DNA of 64,000 bases from NCBI GenBank assembly GCA_963805325.1, contig CAWDTS010000014.1:62001-126000 (forward strand), read 5' to 3'. The notes under the pieces were generated by a model that searched no databases, had not been told where the DNA came from, and worked only from the letters and a program-made list of their open reading frames with translations. A program made the translations under genes and the position numbers. Shown piece by piece: positions 19,713 to 28,441 of the stretch; position 1 is the stretch's first letter, and each line of letters starts with the position of its first letter. The stretch comes from DASWJZ01 sp963805325. Lineage in GTDB: Bacteria; Pseudomonadota; Alphaproteobacteria; Rhizobiales; Afifellaceae.

Positions 19713-20415
19713 TTAATCCTTCTTGCCGCCCCGTCTGGCCCAAAGGTCGGGGCGGCGCTCGCGGGTGAGGCGCTCAGCCTCGGCGTGGCGCCACTTGGCG
19801 ATCTCGCCGTGGTGGCCGGAATTCAGGATTTCCGGGATGGCGCGGCCCTCGAAGTCCTGCGGGCGGGTGTAGTGCGGGTATTCGAGCAGGTTTTGCTCAA
19901 AACTCTCCTCCGCGCCGGAATCCTCCGCGCCCATGACGCCGGGGAGGAGGCGCACGCAGGCGTCGATGAGCGCCATCGCCGCGATCTCGCCGCCGGAAAG
20001 CACGTAGTCGCCGACCGACACCTCTTCGAGCCGGCGCGCCTCGATCACGCGCTCGTCGACGCCTTCGAAGCGCCCGCAGACGATGAGCGCGCCCGGCCCA
20101 TCCGCGAGCGTCCTGACGCGCGCCTGCGTCAGCGGTTTTCCGCGCGGCGACATCAAGAGGCGAGGGCGGTCGTCTTCCGCGCCGGTTGCCGCGTCGATCG
20201 CGTTCGCCAGCACGTCGGCGCGGAGAACCATGCCGGCGCCGCCGCCGGCCGGCGTGTCGTCGACCGCGCGATGCGATCCGATCCCGTGATCGCGGATGTT
20301 CCTGACCTCAAGCGACCACGTCCCGTTCTGAAGCGCCTTGCCGGCAGAGACTCACGCCGAGCGGCCCCGGAAACATCTCCGGATAAAGCGTCAGCACGGT
20401 CGCGCGGAACGTCAC
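19713..20415 (-). CDS. trmD: tRNA (guanine37-N1)-methyltransferase (one frameshift)
   Basis: TrmD methylates G37 of tRNAs with SAM and prevents +1 frameshifting. The C-terminal 172 residues include MSPRGKPLTQ, the knot segment CGRFEGVDERVIE and VGDYVLSGGEIAAM. The N-terminal part starts at GTG 20415 (VTFRATVLTLYPEMFPGPLGVSL) and continues in another frame as AGKALQNGTW...GIGSHRAVDDTPAGGGAGM. One extra base at about 20349 explains the break. The enzyme is normally essential, so a sequencing error is likelier than loss. The start lies just beyond the stop of the monooxygenase-like gene. Confidence 0.9.
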
Positions 20416-20416
20416 A

Positions 20417-20716
20417 TCACACCGGCGTGCCGTCGTCGGCCTCATAGAACTTGACGTCGCGGCCGGAGGCGCCGACCTCGGCGAGCTTGGCGCGCCAGGT
20501 GCCCATGTGCGGCTGCGTGAAGTGCGCTTCGAGATGGGCCTTGCTCTCCCAGCGCTCGAAGATGCGGACGAGGCCGCGTTCCTCGACGTCGAAGGCGTAG
20601 GAATAGAGGAGGCAGCCCACTTCCTTGCGGGTGGCGGCGAGCGTCGCCCGCGCCGTCGGCAGCAGCGCGTCGATATTGTTCTCGGGGATGCGGATAGTGC
20701 CGGCGACGATGATCAT
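20417..20716 (-). CDS. Antibiotic biosynthesis monooxygenase (ABM)-domain protein
   Basis: This is a 99-residue dimeric ferredoxin-like protein. MIIVAGTIRIPENNIDALLPTARATLAATRKEVGCLLYSYAFD and IFERWESKAHLEAHFTQPHMGTW match the ABM/YgiN-like family, some of which oxidise quinol-like compounds without cofactors. The start overlaps the rimM stop by ATGA and its stop nearly touches the trmD start. It is therefore translated within the conserved rpsP-rimM-trmD-rplS operon, where such a gene is not standard. Confidence 0.85.
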   Translation of the reverse strand: MIIVAGTIRIPENNIDALLPTARATLAATRKEVGCLLYSYAFDVEERGLVRIFERWESKAHLEAHFTQPHMGTWRAKLAEVGASGRDVKFYEADDGTPV

Positions 20717-21261
20717 GTGTCCTCCTCTTTGATTTCCTCGGGGCCCTCTTCAGGCCTCGCTTCCACTTCCTCGGGCTGGACGATGACGATCCGGCCGGCC
20801 TCGATGTCGATATCAGGCGCAACCGCCTTGGTGAACGGAAGGAGCAGCGACGCGCCGTCTTCGCGCGCGATCTCCAGGATGTCGCCGGCGCCGTGATTTT
20901 CCACCGCCGCGACCGTGCCGAGCGCATTGCCGGCGGGGTCGAAGGCGGCAAGGCCGATCAGGTCGGCGTAGTAGAATTCGTCCTCGGCGGCGGCAGGAAG
21001 CGCGCTCCGGTCGACGCCGATCGGAAGCCCTTTCAGCGCCTCGGCGGCGTTGCGGTCATCGACGCCGCGGAACCTTGCGACGAGCACGCCCTTCGCCGGG
21101 CGAAGGCTCTCGATTTCAAGCCTGCGCCCGTCCTTCGTGAACAGGGGCCCGTAGGCGCCGAGCGCCATCGGGTCGGCGGTGTGGCTCTTCACGCGCACCT
21201 CGCCCTTCACGCCATGCGGCGCGCCGATCGTCGCGAGGACAACGAAAGGTCTTGCCGGCAA
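20713..21261 (-). CDS. rimM: Ribosome maturation factor RimM
   Basis: RimM (182 residues) binds S19 and assists 30S head maturation. VVLATIGAPHGVKGEVRVKSHTADP starts the N-domain; the PRC-barrel follows with EDEFYYADLIGLAAFDPAGNALGTVAAVENHGAGDILEI and LLPFTKAVAPDIDIEAGRIVI. A short acidic tail (PEEGPEEIKEED) ends it. It lies four bases after the rpsP stop and overlaps the next gene by four bases. Confidence 0.95.
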   Translation of the reverse strand: MPARPFVVLATIGAPHGVKGEVRVKSHTADPMALGAYGPLFTKDGRRLEIESLRPAKGVLVARFRGVDDRNAAEALKGLPIGVDRSALPAAAEDEFYYADLIGLAAFDPAGNALGTVAAVENHGAGDILEIAREDGASLLLPFTKAVAPDIDIEAGRIVIVQPEEVEARPEEGPEEIKEEDT

Positions 21262-21264
21262 GCG

Positions 21265-21660
21265 CTATCCCGCCACCGGCTCTTCGGCCGGCGCTGCGGG
21301 CGCGGCAGCGGCGGCTTCCGCTGCTTCCTTCTTCTTCTTGCGCTCCTCAACACGCTCCTCGGCCTTCTTGCCGGGCTTCGCCTTGTTGGGGTTGAGGCGC
21401 GCCTCGCGCTTCAGGACACCGGCCTGGTCGAGAAAGCGGAGCACGCGGTCGGTCGGTTGCGCGCCCTTCGAGAGCCAATGCTGGATACGCTCGAGGTCGA
21501 GCTTCACGCGCTCGGCATTGTCGGCGGCAAGAAGGGGATTGTAGGTCCCGACCTTCTCGATGAAGCGGCCGTCGCGCGGCGAACGCTCGTCGGCCACCAC
21601 GACCCGATAGAAGGGTCGCTTCTTCGTGCCCCCGCGCGCCAGTCTGATTTTTACTGCCAT
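21265..21660 (-). CDS. rpsP: 30S ribosomal protein S16
   Basis: S16 (131 residues) begins AVKIRLARGGTKKRPFYRVVVADERSPRDGRFIEKVGTYNPL, the universal family start. The C-terminal 45 residues are a Lys/Glu- then Ala/Pro-rich extension usual in alphaproteobacteria. It is first in the rpsP-rimM-ABM-trmD-rplS unit, downstream of ffh across a repeat-containing spacer. Confidence 0.96.
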   Translation of the reverse strand: MAVKIRLARGGTKKRPFYRVVVADERSPRDGRFIEKVGTYNPLLAADNAERVKLDLERIQHWLSKGAQPTDRVLRFLDQAGVLKREARLNPNKAKPGKKAEERVEERKKKKEAAEAAAAAPAAPAEEPVAG

Positions 21661-21716
21661 TTCAAAAGTTCCTTTCGATCTTCGTCTTGGCCGCCGTCAG
21701 GCAGCGCAGCTCTCAA

Positions 21717-21853
21717 TTTGTCATCCCGGATGGCGCGGAGCGCGCCAGTCCGGGACCTATGAACGCGGCGTCGGGAGAGAAGCCGCGGCGAAGCCCATCC
21801 GGTCCGTGGTCATGGGTCCCGGTCTTGGCCTGCTGCCAAACCGGGATGACAAA
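21717..21853. repeat. Intergenic palindromic repeat element between ffh and rpsP
   Basis: The 137-base spacer element is bounded by perfect 13-base inverted arms (TTTGTCATCCCGG at 21717-21729 and its complement at 21841-21853). An inner pair, GGGACCTATGA and TCATGGGTCCC, is complementary with one mismatch. The whole can fold as one long cruciform. It resembles dispersed noncoding elements common in Hyphomicrobiales. It may also act as terminator or processing site between ffh and rpsP. Confidence 0.65.
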
Positions 21854-21867
21854 CGGAGCGGTGCTGT

Positions 21868-23385
21868 TCACTTCTTCTTCCCCAGGCCGGGGAAGCCGCC
21901 GCCCACGCCGGGGAGCTTGGGCATGCCGCCGGGGAAGGGCGGCAGGCCACCCATGCCGCCGGGGAGCCCGCCAGGAAATCCGCCGAGGCCGCCCTTCTGC
22001 ATCTCCTCCAGCATCGCCGGATCGGGCTGCGGCATGCCGCCGCCCATGCCGAAGAGGCTCCCAAGCCCGCCCTTCTGGCGTCCGAGCTTCTTCATCATGT
22101 CGGACATCTGCCGGTGCATCTTCAGAAGCTTGTTCACGTCCTGCACGTCGGTGCCGGAGCCCGACGCGACGCGGCGCTTGCGGCTTGCGTTCATCAGCGC
22201 CGGCTTCGTCCGCTCCTTCTTCGTCATGGAGGAGATGATGGCGAGCTGGCGCGGCACGATGCGGTCGTCGAGCCCGGCGGCCGCGATCTGCTTCTTCATC
22301 TTGCCGATGCCCGGCATCATGCCGAGGATGCCGGACATGCCGCCGATCTTCTGCATCTGCTTCAGCTGATCGGCGAGGTCTTCGAGGTCGAACTCGCCTT
22401 TCCTGAGCTTCTGCGCGGCGGCCTTCGCCTTCTCCGCGTCGATGTGCTCGGCGGCGCGCTCGACCAGCGAGACGATGTCGCCCATGCCGAGGATGCGGTC
22501 GGCAATGCGGCCGGGATGGAAATCCTCAAGCGCATCCATCTTCTCGCCGGTGCCGATCAGCTTGATCGGCCGCCCGGTGACGGCGCGCATCGACAGTGCG
22601 GCGCCGCCGCGTCCGTCGCCGTCGACGCGCGTCAGAACGATGCCGGTGACGCCGACGCGCTCGTTGAACGAGCGGGCGACGTTGACCGCGTCCTGGCCGG
22701 TCAGAGAATCGGCGACGAGGAGAATCTCGTGCGGGTCGGTGGCGGCCTTGATCTCCGCCATCTCGAGCATCAAGGGCTCGTCGATGTGCGTGCGGCCGGC
22801 GGTGTCGAGCATGACGACGTCGAAGCCGCCGAGGCGCGCGGCGGTCAGCGCGCGCTTGGCGATGTCGACGGGCGTCTGTCCGGCTACGATCGGAAGCGTC
22901 GCGACGGAGACCTGCTCGCCGAGCACACGCAGCTGCTCCTGCGCCGCGGGCCTGCGCGTATCGAGCGAGGCCATCAGGACCTTCAGCTTCTGCCGCTCGG
23001 AGAAACGCTTGGCGAGCTTCGCAGTCGTCGTCGTCTTGCCGGAGCCCTGCAGGCCCACCATCATCAGCGCGACAGGGGCGGGCGCATTCAGGTCGACCGC
23101 CACGCCCTCGCTGCCCAGCATCTCCACCAGCGCGTCGTGAACGATCTTCACGACCATCTGCCCGGGCTTCACCGAGCGGATGACGGTTGCGCCGACGGCC
23201 TCCTTGCGGACGCGCTCGACGAAATCCTTCACCACGTCGAGCGCGACGTCGGCCTCGATCAGCGCGCGGCGGACCTCGCGCAGCGCCTCCGTGACGTCGG
23301 ATTCCGACAGCGCACCGCGGCCGGTGATCTTGTCGAAAATGCCGCTCAGGCGATCGGACAGCGATTCGAACAATGAAAACCTCAA
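21868..23385 (-). CDS. ffh: Signal recognition particle protein Ffh
   Basis: Ffh (505 residues) binds SRP RNA and signal sequences and delivers ribosomes to FtsY. The N and G domains include GLQGSGKTTTTAKLAK, DTRRPAAQEQL, DTAGRTHIDEPLM and GTGEKMDAL. The methionine-rich M domain (from about residue 300) includes GMMPGIGKMKK, and SGTDVQDVNKLLKMHRQMSDMMKK. A Gly/Pro/Met-rich tail of about 60 residues is longer than in E. coli. Confidence 0.97.
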   Translation of the reverse strand: MRFSLFESLSDRLSGIFDKITGRGALSESDVTEALREVRRALIEADVALDVVKDFVERVRKEAVGATVIRSVKPGQMVVKIVHDALVEMLGSEGVAVDLNAPAPVALMMVGLQGSGKTTTTAKLAKRFSERQKLKVLMASLDTRRPAAQEQLRVLGEQVSVATLPIVAGQTPVDIAKRALTAARLGGFDVVMLDTAGRTHIDEPLMLEMAEIKAATDPHEILLVADSLTGQDAVNVARSFNERVGVTGIVLTRVDGDGRGGAALSMRAVTGRPIKLIGTGEKMDALEDFHPGRIADRILGMGDIVSLVERAAEHIDAEKAKAAAQKLRKGEFDLEDLADQLKQMQKIGGMSGILGMMPGIGKMKKQIAAAGLDDRIVPRQLAIISSMTKKERTKPALMNASRKRRVASGSGTDVQDVNKLLKMHRQMSDMMKKLGRQKGGLGSLFGMGGGMPQPDPAMLEEMQKGGLGGFPGGLPGGMGGLPPFPGGMPKLPGVGGGFPGLGKKK

Positions 23386-23591
23386 ACGCTAAAACATCCG
23401 CGGGCGAACATCGCTGGCGGATGGGGACCTCCGGGGTCAACGCCCCGGTCGGCGACTCGGTTACAAAACCGAACGGATTTCGGATTGAGCGGCTAAAGGA
23501 ACAAGGGGTGGGGAGTCAACAAAGCCGGGGCCGGCAGGCGATCCCGGATGGGGCGGAAAGGAGCCGGGGAGACGCCCCGGCGCGCTCGGCC

Positions 23592-24338
23592 TCAGGCGTG
23601 GCGGTTTTCCCAGACCTTGTCCATCTCGCCGAGGAAGGTGCGGGCCAAGCCACGGACCTTTTCCTGAATCTCCTCCACGGTCTCCTGGAAGCGGCCGAAC
23701 TCATGCGTGCGCCCTGCCTCGTCGTGGGCGGTGCTCAGGTGGGCCTCGGCGTCGCGCAGGAAGCGCTCCGAGGACGTGACGAAGGCCGGAATGTCGCGAC
23801 CCGGATGCGGAGGAAGGTTCAGGGCCTCGGCGCTCTTTTCGTCGGTCGGCAGGAAGATCAGGTTCCAGTCCTCGTAGGGAAAGAGCCCGAGCCGCATCAT
23901 CAGGAACCGGCCCAATTCGCCCTTCCAGCATGGGTCGGGAAGCAGCCAGAAGCCGCGCATGCTGGCGCCCGGAATGCGCTCTGAAACGCTGCGATTCAGC
24001 TCGGCGAGCTTCTTCTCGTAGGCGGCCTTGCCATGCTCCAGCCGCTCGTCAACCGAATGGGAATCGGCAACGAAATTGGACTCGTCGTCGGGGCTCATGC
24101 CGATCTGGCGCAGCATCTCGCCGTTCGGCCCGTCCCACATCGAAGTGGGGATGATCCGCTGCCGAGAGGGCGCATCGCCTTCACGCGGCGCGTCGGCGTC
24201 CGCCTCCAGTGGCGGCGGGTCGAGATCCGGCGCTTTTGCCTCCGGCTTGCCGAGCGGAAGCTGCCCGAGCGGCATCTCTGCAGCCAGCGGATGCCCTGCC
24301 TTGGGTTCGACGGGCACCTTCCGCTTCCCAAATCCCAT
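23592..24338 (-). CDS. Hypothetical protein
   Basis: This is a 248-residue protein that I do not recognise. A basic start (MGFGKRKVPVEPKAG) is followed by a Pro/Glu-rich linker to about residue 65, and then by a more ordered region with TSMWDGPNGEMLRQIGMSPDDESNFVADSH, GFWLLPDPCWKGELGRFLMMRLGLFPYEDWNLIFLP and a C-terminal helical stretch (RFQETVEEIQEKVRGLARTFLGEMDKVW). There is no signal peptide or membrane segment. ATG 24338 is preceded by AAGGGGAACC. The 206 bases to ffh hold no gene. The function cannot be inferred. Confidence 0.6.
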   Translation of the reverse strand: MGFGKRKVPVEPKAGHPLAAEMPLGQLPLGKPEAKAPDLDPPPLEADADAPREGDAPSRQRIIPTSMWDGPNGEMLRQIGMSPDDESNFVADSHSVDERLEHGKAAYEKKLAELNRSVSERIPGASMRGFWLLPDPCWKGELGRFLMMRLGLFPYEDWNLIFLPTDEKSAEALNLPPHPGRDIPAFVTSSERFLRDAEAHLSTAHDEAGRTHEFGRFQETVEEIQEKVRGLARTFLGEMDKVWENRHA

Positions 24339-24405
24339 TCGCGGTTCCCCTTCTCCAGGCCGCAAAGACTGCCGAAACCGGCTTAAGGCAGCGTTATCGC
24401 GAAAG

Positions 24406-24438
24406 GCAAAAAGCCCGGCGTTCCGAGACACACCGCCG
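24406..24438 (-). terminator. Intrinsic-terminator-like hairpin in a divergent spacer
   Basis: On the minus strand GCCCGGCG, a 13-base loop and CGCCGGGC are followed by TTTTTGCCTTT. The element lies in the spacer between two divergent genes, where no annotated transcript on this strand should end. It may terminate a short RNA initiated between about 24440 and 24600. Confidence 0.5.
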
Positions 24439-24608
24439 GGCCCGAGCATCACGGGAGATGCAATCAATGCGTGCTCTGCCGAGGAGCGGGCAATCGGCCG
24501 CTTATTTGGGCAAGAAGTGTCGAACGCCGGTTTCCGGCCTCAATTAATCGGATAAGCTGCCTCGTTTAGGGCGGGAATCAGGACGCCTCTGGCCGAACTG
24601 GAACGGGC

Positions 24609-25995
24609 ATGCCGCTGGATGTCCAAGCGCTGTTTGCGGAGCACGAAGCCGAGCGCTTCTCGCTGCACGAGCGCTTCCTGAACGAGCAGATGGTCAAGGT
24701 GCTGAGGACCATCGGCTACGATGTCGGGTTCGTCAGCGGGCGCGGCCAGTATCTCTACGACCGCGCCGGCGACGAGTATCTCGACCTCCTGAGCGGTTTT
24801 GGGGTCTTTGCGCTCGGCCGCAACCACGCTGGCGTGCGCGATGCGCTGGTCAGCGTGCTCGACGGCGCGCTGCCGAACCTGGTGCAGATGGACGTCTCGG
24901 TGCTCGCCGGGATCCTGGCCGAGCGGCTGCTCGCCCGCGCGCCATACCTCGACAAGGTCTTCTTCACAAACTCGGGCGCGGAGTCGGTGGAAGTCGGCGA
25001 TCAAGTTCGCACGCGGGGCGACCAAGCGGTCGGTCGTGCTCTTCTGCGACCATGCCTTTCACGGGCTGACCTACGGGGCGCTGTCGCTGAACGGTGACCC
25101 GATCTTCCGCAACGGATTCGAGCCGCTGCTGCCGGACTGCGCGGCCGTGCCGTTCAACGATCTCGCGGCGCTTGAGACGGCGCTCGCCGAGCTGAAGCCG
25201 GCGGCCTTCATCGTCGAACCGATCCAGGGGAAGGGCGTCAACGTTCCCTCCGACGACTACCTGCCGGAGGCGGCGCGTCTCTGCCGCAAGTACGGCGCGC
25301 TGTTCATCGCGGACGAGATCCAGACGGGACTCGGGCGCACCGGTCGCTTCCTCGCCGTCGAGCATTGGGGGGTCGAGCCCGACATGGTGCTCCTCTCGAA
25401 GTCGCTTTCGGGCGGCCATGTGCCGGTCGGCGCCGTGATGGCGCGGAGGGGGATCTTCGAGAAGGTGTTCACCCGCATGGACCGCGCGGTGGTGCACGGC
25501 TCCACCTTCGGCAAGAACGATCTCGCCATGGCGGCGGGTCTTGCAAGCCTGGAGGCGATCGACGCGGAGGGGCTCGTTGCGAACGCCGCGGAGAAGGGCG
25601 AGCGACTGATGCGGTCCTTCGCGCGCATGCTGGAGAAGTACGAGCTGCTGATCAGCGTGCGCGGCAAGGGATTGATGATCGGGCTTGAGTTCGGAACACC
25701 GCGCTCCTTGAAGCTCCGCGCTTCGTGGACAGCGCTGGAGACGGCCAACAAGGGGCTGTTCAGCCAGCTCATCACGATCCCGCTCTTCAAGGACCACCAC
25801 ATGCTCACGCAGGTCGCTGCACACGAGAGCCACACGATCAAGCTTCTGCCGCCGCTCATCATCACCGACACGGATTGCGGCTGGATCGAGAGCGGCTTCG
25901 AAGCCGCGATCGCCGCGAGCCATCGCGTGCCCGGCGCCGTCTGGTCGCTTGGCCGGAACCTCGTCGACAACGCGCTTCGCGCTGCGCGGAGCTGA
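24609..25995 (+). CDS. Class III aminotransferase, probably hopanoid aminotransferase HpnO-like (one frameshift)
   Basis: This PLP enzyme has about 460 residues. LLSGFGVFALGRNHAGVRDAL, FFTNSGAESVE and IKFARGAT, DHAFHGLTYGALSL, IVEPIQGKGVNVPSDDYLPEAARLCRKYG, FIADEIQTGLGRTGRF and VLLSKSLSGGHVPVGAV (PLP lysine in SKS) define class III. Segments such as GYDVGFVSGRGQYLYDRAGD, LKLRASWTALETANKG and HHMLTQVAAHESHTIKLLPPL recall, from memory, HpnO, which makes aminobacteriohopanetriol. The frame shifts near 24995, where one base change joins GAESVE to AAIKFARG. No other hopanoid gene is in the window. Confidence 0.8.
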
Positions 25996-26005
25996 ACTCC
26001 AGCGG

Positions 26006-27248
26006 CTATCGCCTGAGGACGATGCGCGCGATGCGGCTGCGGAGGCCAGTCGGGAGCTTCAGCGCCATCTGCTTCAGAAACGGCCGGACGCGTCCGGCCC
26101 AGGTCGAGAGGGCGAGGCGTCCGGAGAGCGAGAGCGGCAGGGCATAGTCGGCGACCGGCATTGCCTCGCGCGCCCAGGTGAACTTGTAGCGCACCGCCGG
26201 CATCAGGAAATCCGCCACGGCGTATCCGCGTGCCTTGCAGGCGCGGATGACCTCTTCGAGATGCAGCTTGCCGGGGCTCGACTCTTCGAATTCCGGCGCC
26301 CACGTCGCGACGTAGGCGTAGTAGCGGCCGTTGAAGACGAAGCCCCATTGGTCGGCAATCGGCGTTTCATCGAGCATCAGGCTCATCGCCATCACGGATA
26401 TGGCGCCGCCGTCCGAGGCCTCCGCGATGGCGCGCGTGAAATCGACGAAGGTCGGATCGCGAAAGGCGCGCGATGTCAGGCCCTGCGCTTCGAGCCAGCG
26501 CTCGCGACCCGAATGCGCGCGCTCGATCAGCGTTTCGATTTCCGTCGGATCGCTCAACACGCGATGCGACAGCGCGCCGCCGCGGGAGAGTCGGTTCCTG
26601 GCGTTGCGCATGTTCTTGCGCGTCTTGGCGTTGACCGTGGCGTGGTAGGCCTTGAAGTCGGGGAAGGGTGCGAGGTCGACGAAGGGCGCGGCGTCCTCGT
26701 TGCTGCGGATCGCCCTGCGGGCGGCAAGGAGCGGCGCGAGCGCGCTGTCGTCGCGGACCTTGAGAAGATGCAGGCCGTCGCAGTTCGGCAGCCGGCAGGC
26801 CGCGTCGAGCAGGCGCGCGGCCGCATCCGCCGGCGCGTCGGGCGCAAGGAGCAGGTCCGAGTATTGCTGGTAGGGCTCGCCGAAGCCGGTTGCGAGGCGC
26901 GTCGGCCCGAGGCGCTTGCGCTGGAGCGGCAGGAGGCCGACCAGCCGGCCGCGTTCGCGGAGCGTCACGACGAGAGGCTCGAAACGCTGCCCGCTTCGCG
27001 CGTGGTGAGCCAGGACTGCGCGGCACCAATCGAAGGACTGGAAGAGCGAAGGATTTTCCGCTGTCCGGTCCAGCCGCTGCCATTCCTCGCCGAGTGCCTT
27101 GAAGGACTTGTCGTCTGTCGCGACCGTGATGCCGGCGCCGAGCGCGCTGCCTCGGCGTAGCGAGAGCGCGCTCCCAGGCGAGAGCGCTTCGCACGCCGGT
27201 GGCGCTCCCGATCAGCGTCAGGAGGTCGGGGTCGGCGAGGTCAAACAC
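26006..27248 (-). CDS. GNAT family N-acetyltransferase, BioF2/FemAB-like (one frameshift)
   Basis: The protein has about 410 residues. The start FDLADPDLLTLIGSATGVRSALAWERA lies in one frame and everything from about GAGITVATDDKSFKALGEEWQRL onward in another, so a single shift near 27155 is likely. The C-terminal two-thirds match the Acetyltransf_6 fold: AYHATVNAKTRKNMRNARNRL, SGRERWLEAQG, and SSPGKLHLEEVIRACKARGYAVADFL. The substrate is unknown. It starts ten bases after the cupin gene on the same strand and converges on the aminotransferase with an 11-base gap. Confidence 0.75.
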
Positions 27249-27257
27249 GGCGGGCGG

Positions 27258-28199
27258 CTAGCGGCCGAGCGCGTAGGCGGGAATGTCGCGCACACCGTCC
27301 GGCGCGCGCGGGTCGACGGCGAAGTCGATCAGGCGCTTGCGCTGATGGAGCTTCTGCAGGCCGCTCTTCTTCATGGCTGCCGCGAGCGCCGCCTTGCCCC
27401 AGAAAGAGGGGCCGGACGTCTCGCGCGAGAGCTCCTTGAAGCCGAGCGAGCGGCGCAGGATGCCGTTCGCGTAGTTCACGGCGTAGGCGTTCCTGAGCGC
27501 ATCGGTCCAATGCTCCGTTGTGACGGAGACGTTCAGGCAGTCGTGGTTCTCGACGCGATGCGGGCAGTTGAGCGGCCAGTAGAGCATCGACCCGGCTTCG
27601 AGATCGATCACGTCGGCATAATCGTCGAACCACGGCTCGTAGGGCATGCCGGTCTCGTGCGCCTCACCGAGCACGATCTTCTCCATCGCCGGCTGCGTCA
27701 GGAACGGCGTCTTCGCCGGATAGACGAAGACGCGCTTCGTGCCGCGGAGCTGCCAGAGCATCTGACCCGGCACGTCGCAGTGGTAATAGACGTTGACGTT
27801 GGGCGAGGAGATCAGAAGCGTCATCGACTGCCTGTAGGTCTTGAGACCCGGCACGCGGCGCTCGAATTCGGCGAAGATCGCGTCGAGAAGATCGGCGTAG
27901 GCCGGGTCCGTCTCGCCGAGCTTGTGGATGTTGATCCAGATGTTGCCGGACTTGACGGCCTGAAGAGCCTCGGTCCCGGAAAGCCCATCGATCGCGCCCT
28001 CGCGTCGCGAACGCGGATTGTGCGAGCGCCTGTCCATCGTATTGACGTAGCAATGCGCAGCCGGCGTCTTCTCGATCAGGCGCGCGAGGGCCTCGTCAGT
28101 GAAGAGCCCGGATTCGGCGAGCCGGTGCTTCAGATGCAGGATGTGCTCGCCGTAGAGCGAGACATGGTGCGGTTCGAAATCCGTAAGGATCGTCGACAT
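27258..28199 (-). CDS. Cupin-like / JmjC-like domain protein
   Basis: This is a 313-residue protein. The central barrel contains NVYYHCDVPGQMLWQLRGTKRVFVYP and MLYWPLNCPHRVENHDCLNVSVT, so an H-x-D plus distal H set is available for Fe(II), as in 2-oxoglutarate oxygenases of the JmjC/cupin_8 type. A NTMDRRSHNP motif precedes it. No DNA-binding domain is seen, so annotation as a 'transcription factor' would be unsupported. It is probably co-transcribed with the acyltransferase-like gene. The 242 bases upstream to leuB hold no gene. Confidence 0.72.
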   Translation of the reverse strand: MSTILTDFEPHHVSLYGEHILHLKHRLAESGLFTDEALARLIEKTPAAHCYVNTMDRRSHNPRSRREGAIDGLSGTEALQAVKSGNIWINIHKLGETDPAYADLLDAIFAEFERRVPGLKTYRQSMTLLISSPNVNVYYHCDVPGQMLWQLRGTKRVFVYPAKTPFLTQPAMEKIVLGEAHETGMPYEPWFDDYADVIDLEAGSMLYWPLNCPHRVENHDCLNVSVTTEHWTDALRNAYAVNYANGILRRSLGFKELSRETSGPSFWGKAALAAAMKKSGLQKLHQRKRLIDFAVDPRAPDGVRDIPAYALGR

Positions 28200-28441
28200 G
28201 GGGCCTCCGAGACGATCTTTTCGTGGTGGCGGGAACCTACCGGCGCGGGAGCCAAAGTCATGAAAATCCGAGTTAATTGGTAAAGTCTATCTTCACGGCA
28301 GCGTGAGGAGGCGGACATGGGCTACGACCGACGCCGCAAACCGTCCCGTCGCGGGCCTCGCCCTTCTTGGTGCGATCCTTGCGGAACGGAGCCGGCGCCT
28401 TTAGCAAGGCGCGCGTTCCTCCATCCAGACCATTCAGCGAG

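Noticed and set aside
20340..20360. trmD as a pseudogene
   Set aside because: One base restores full family similarity in a usually essential gene, and similar breaks occur throughout the window.
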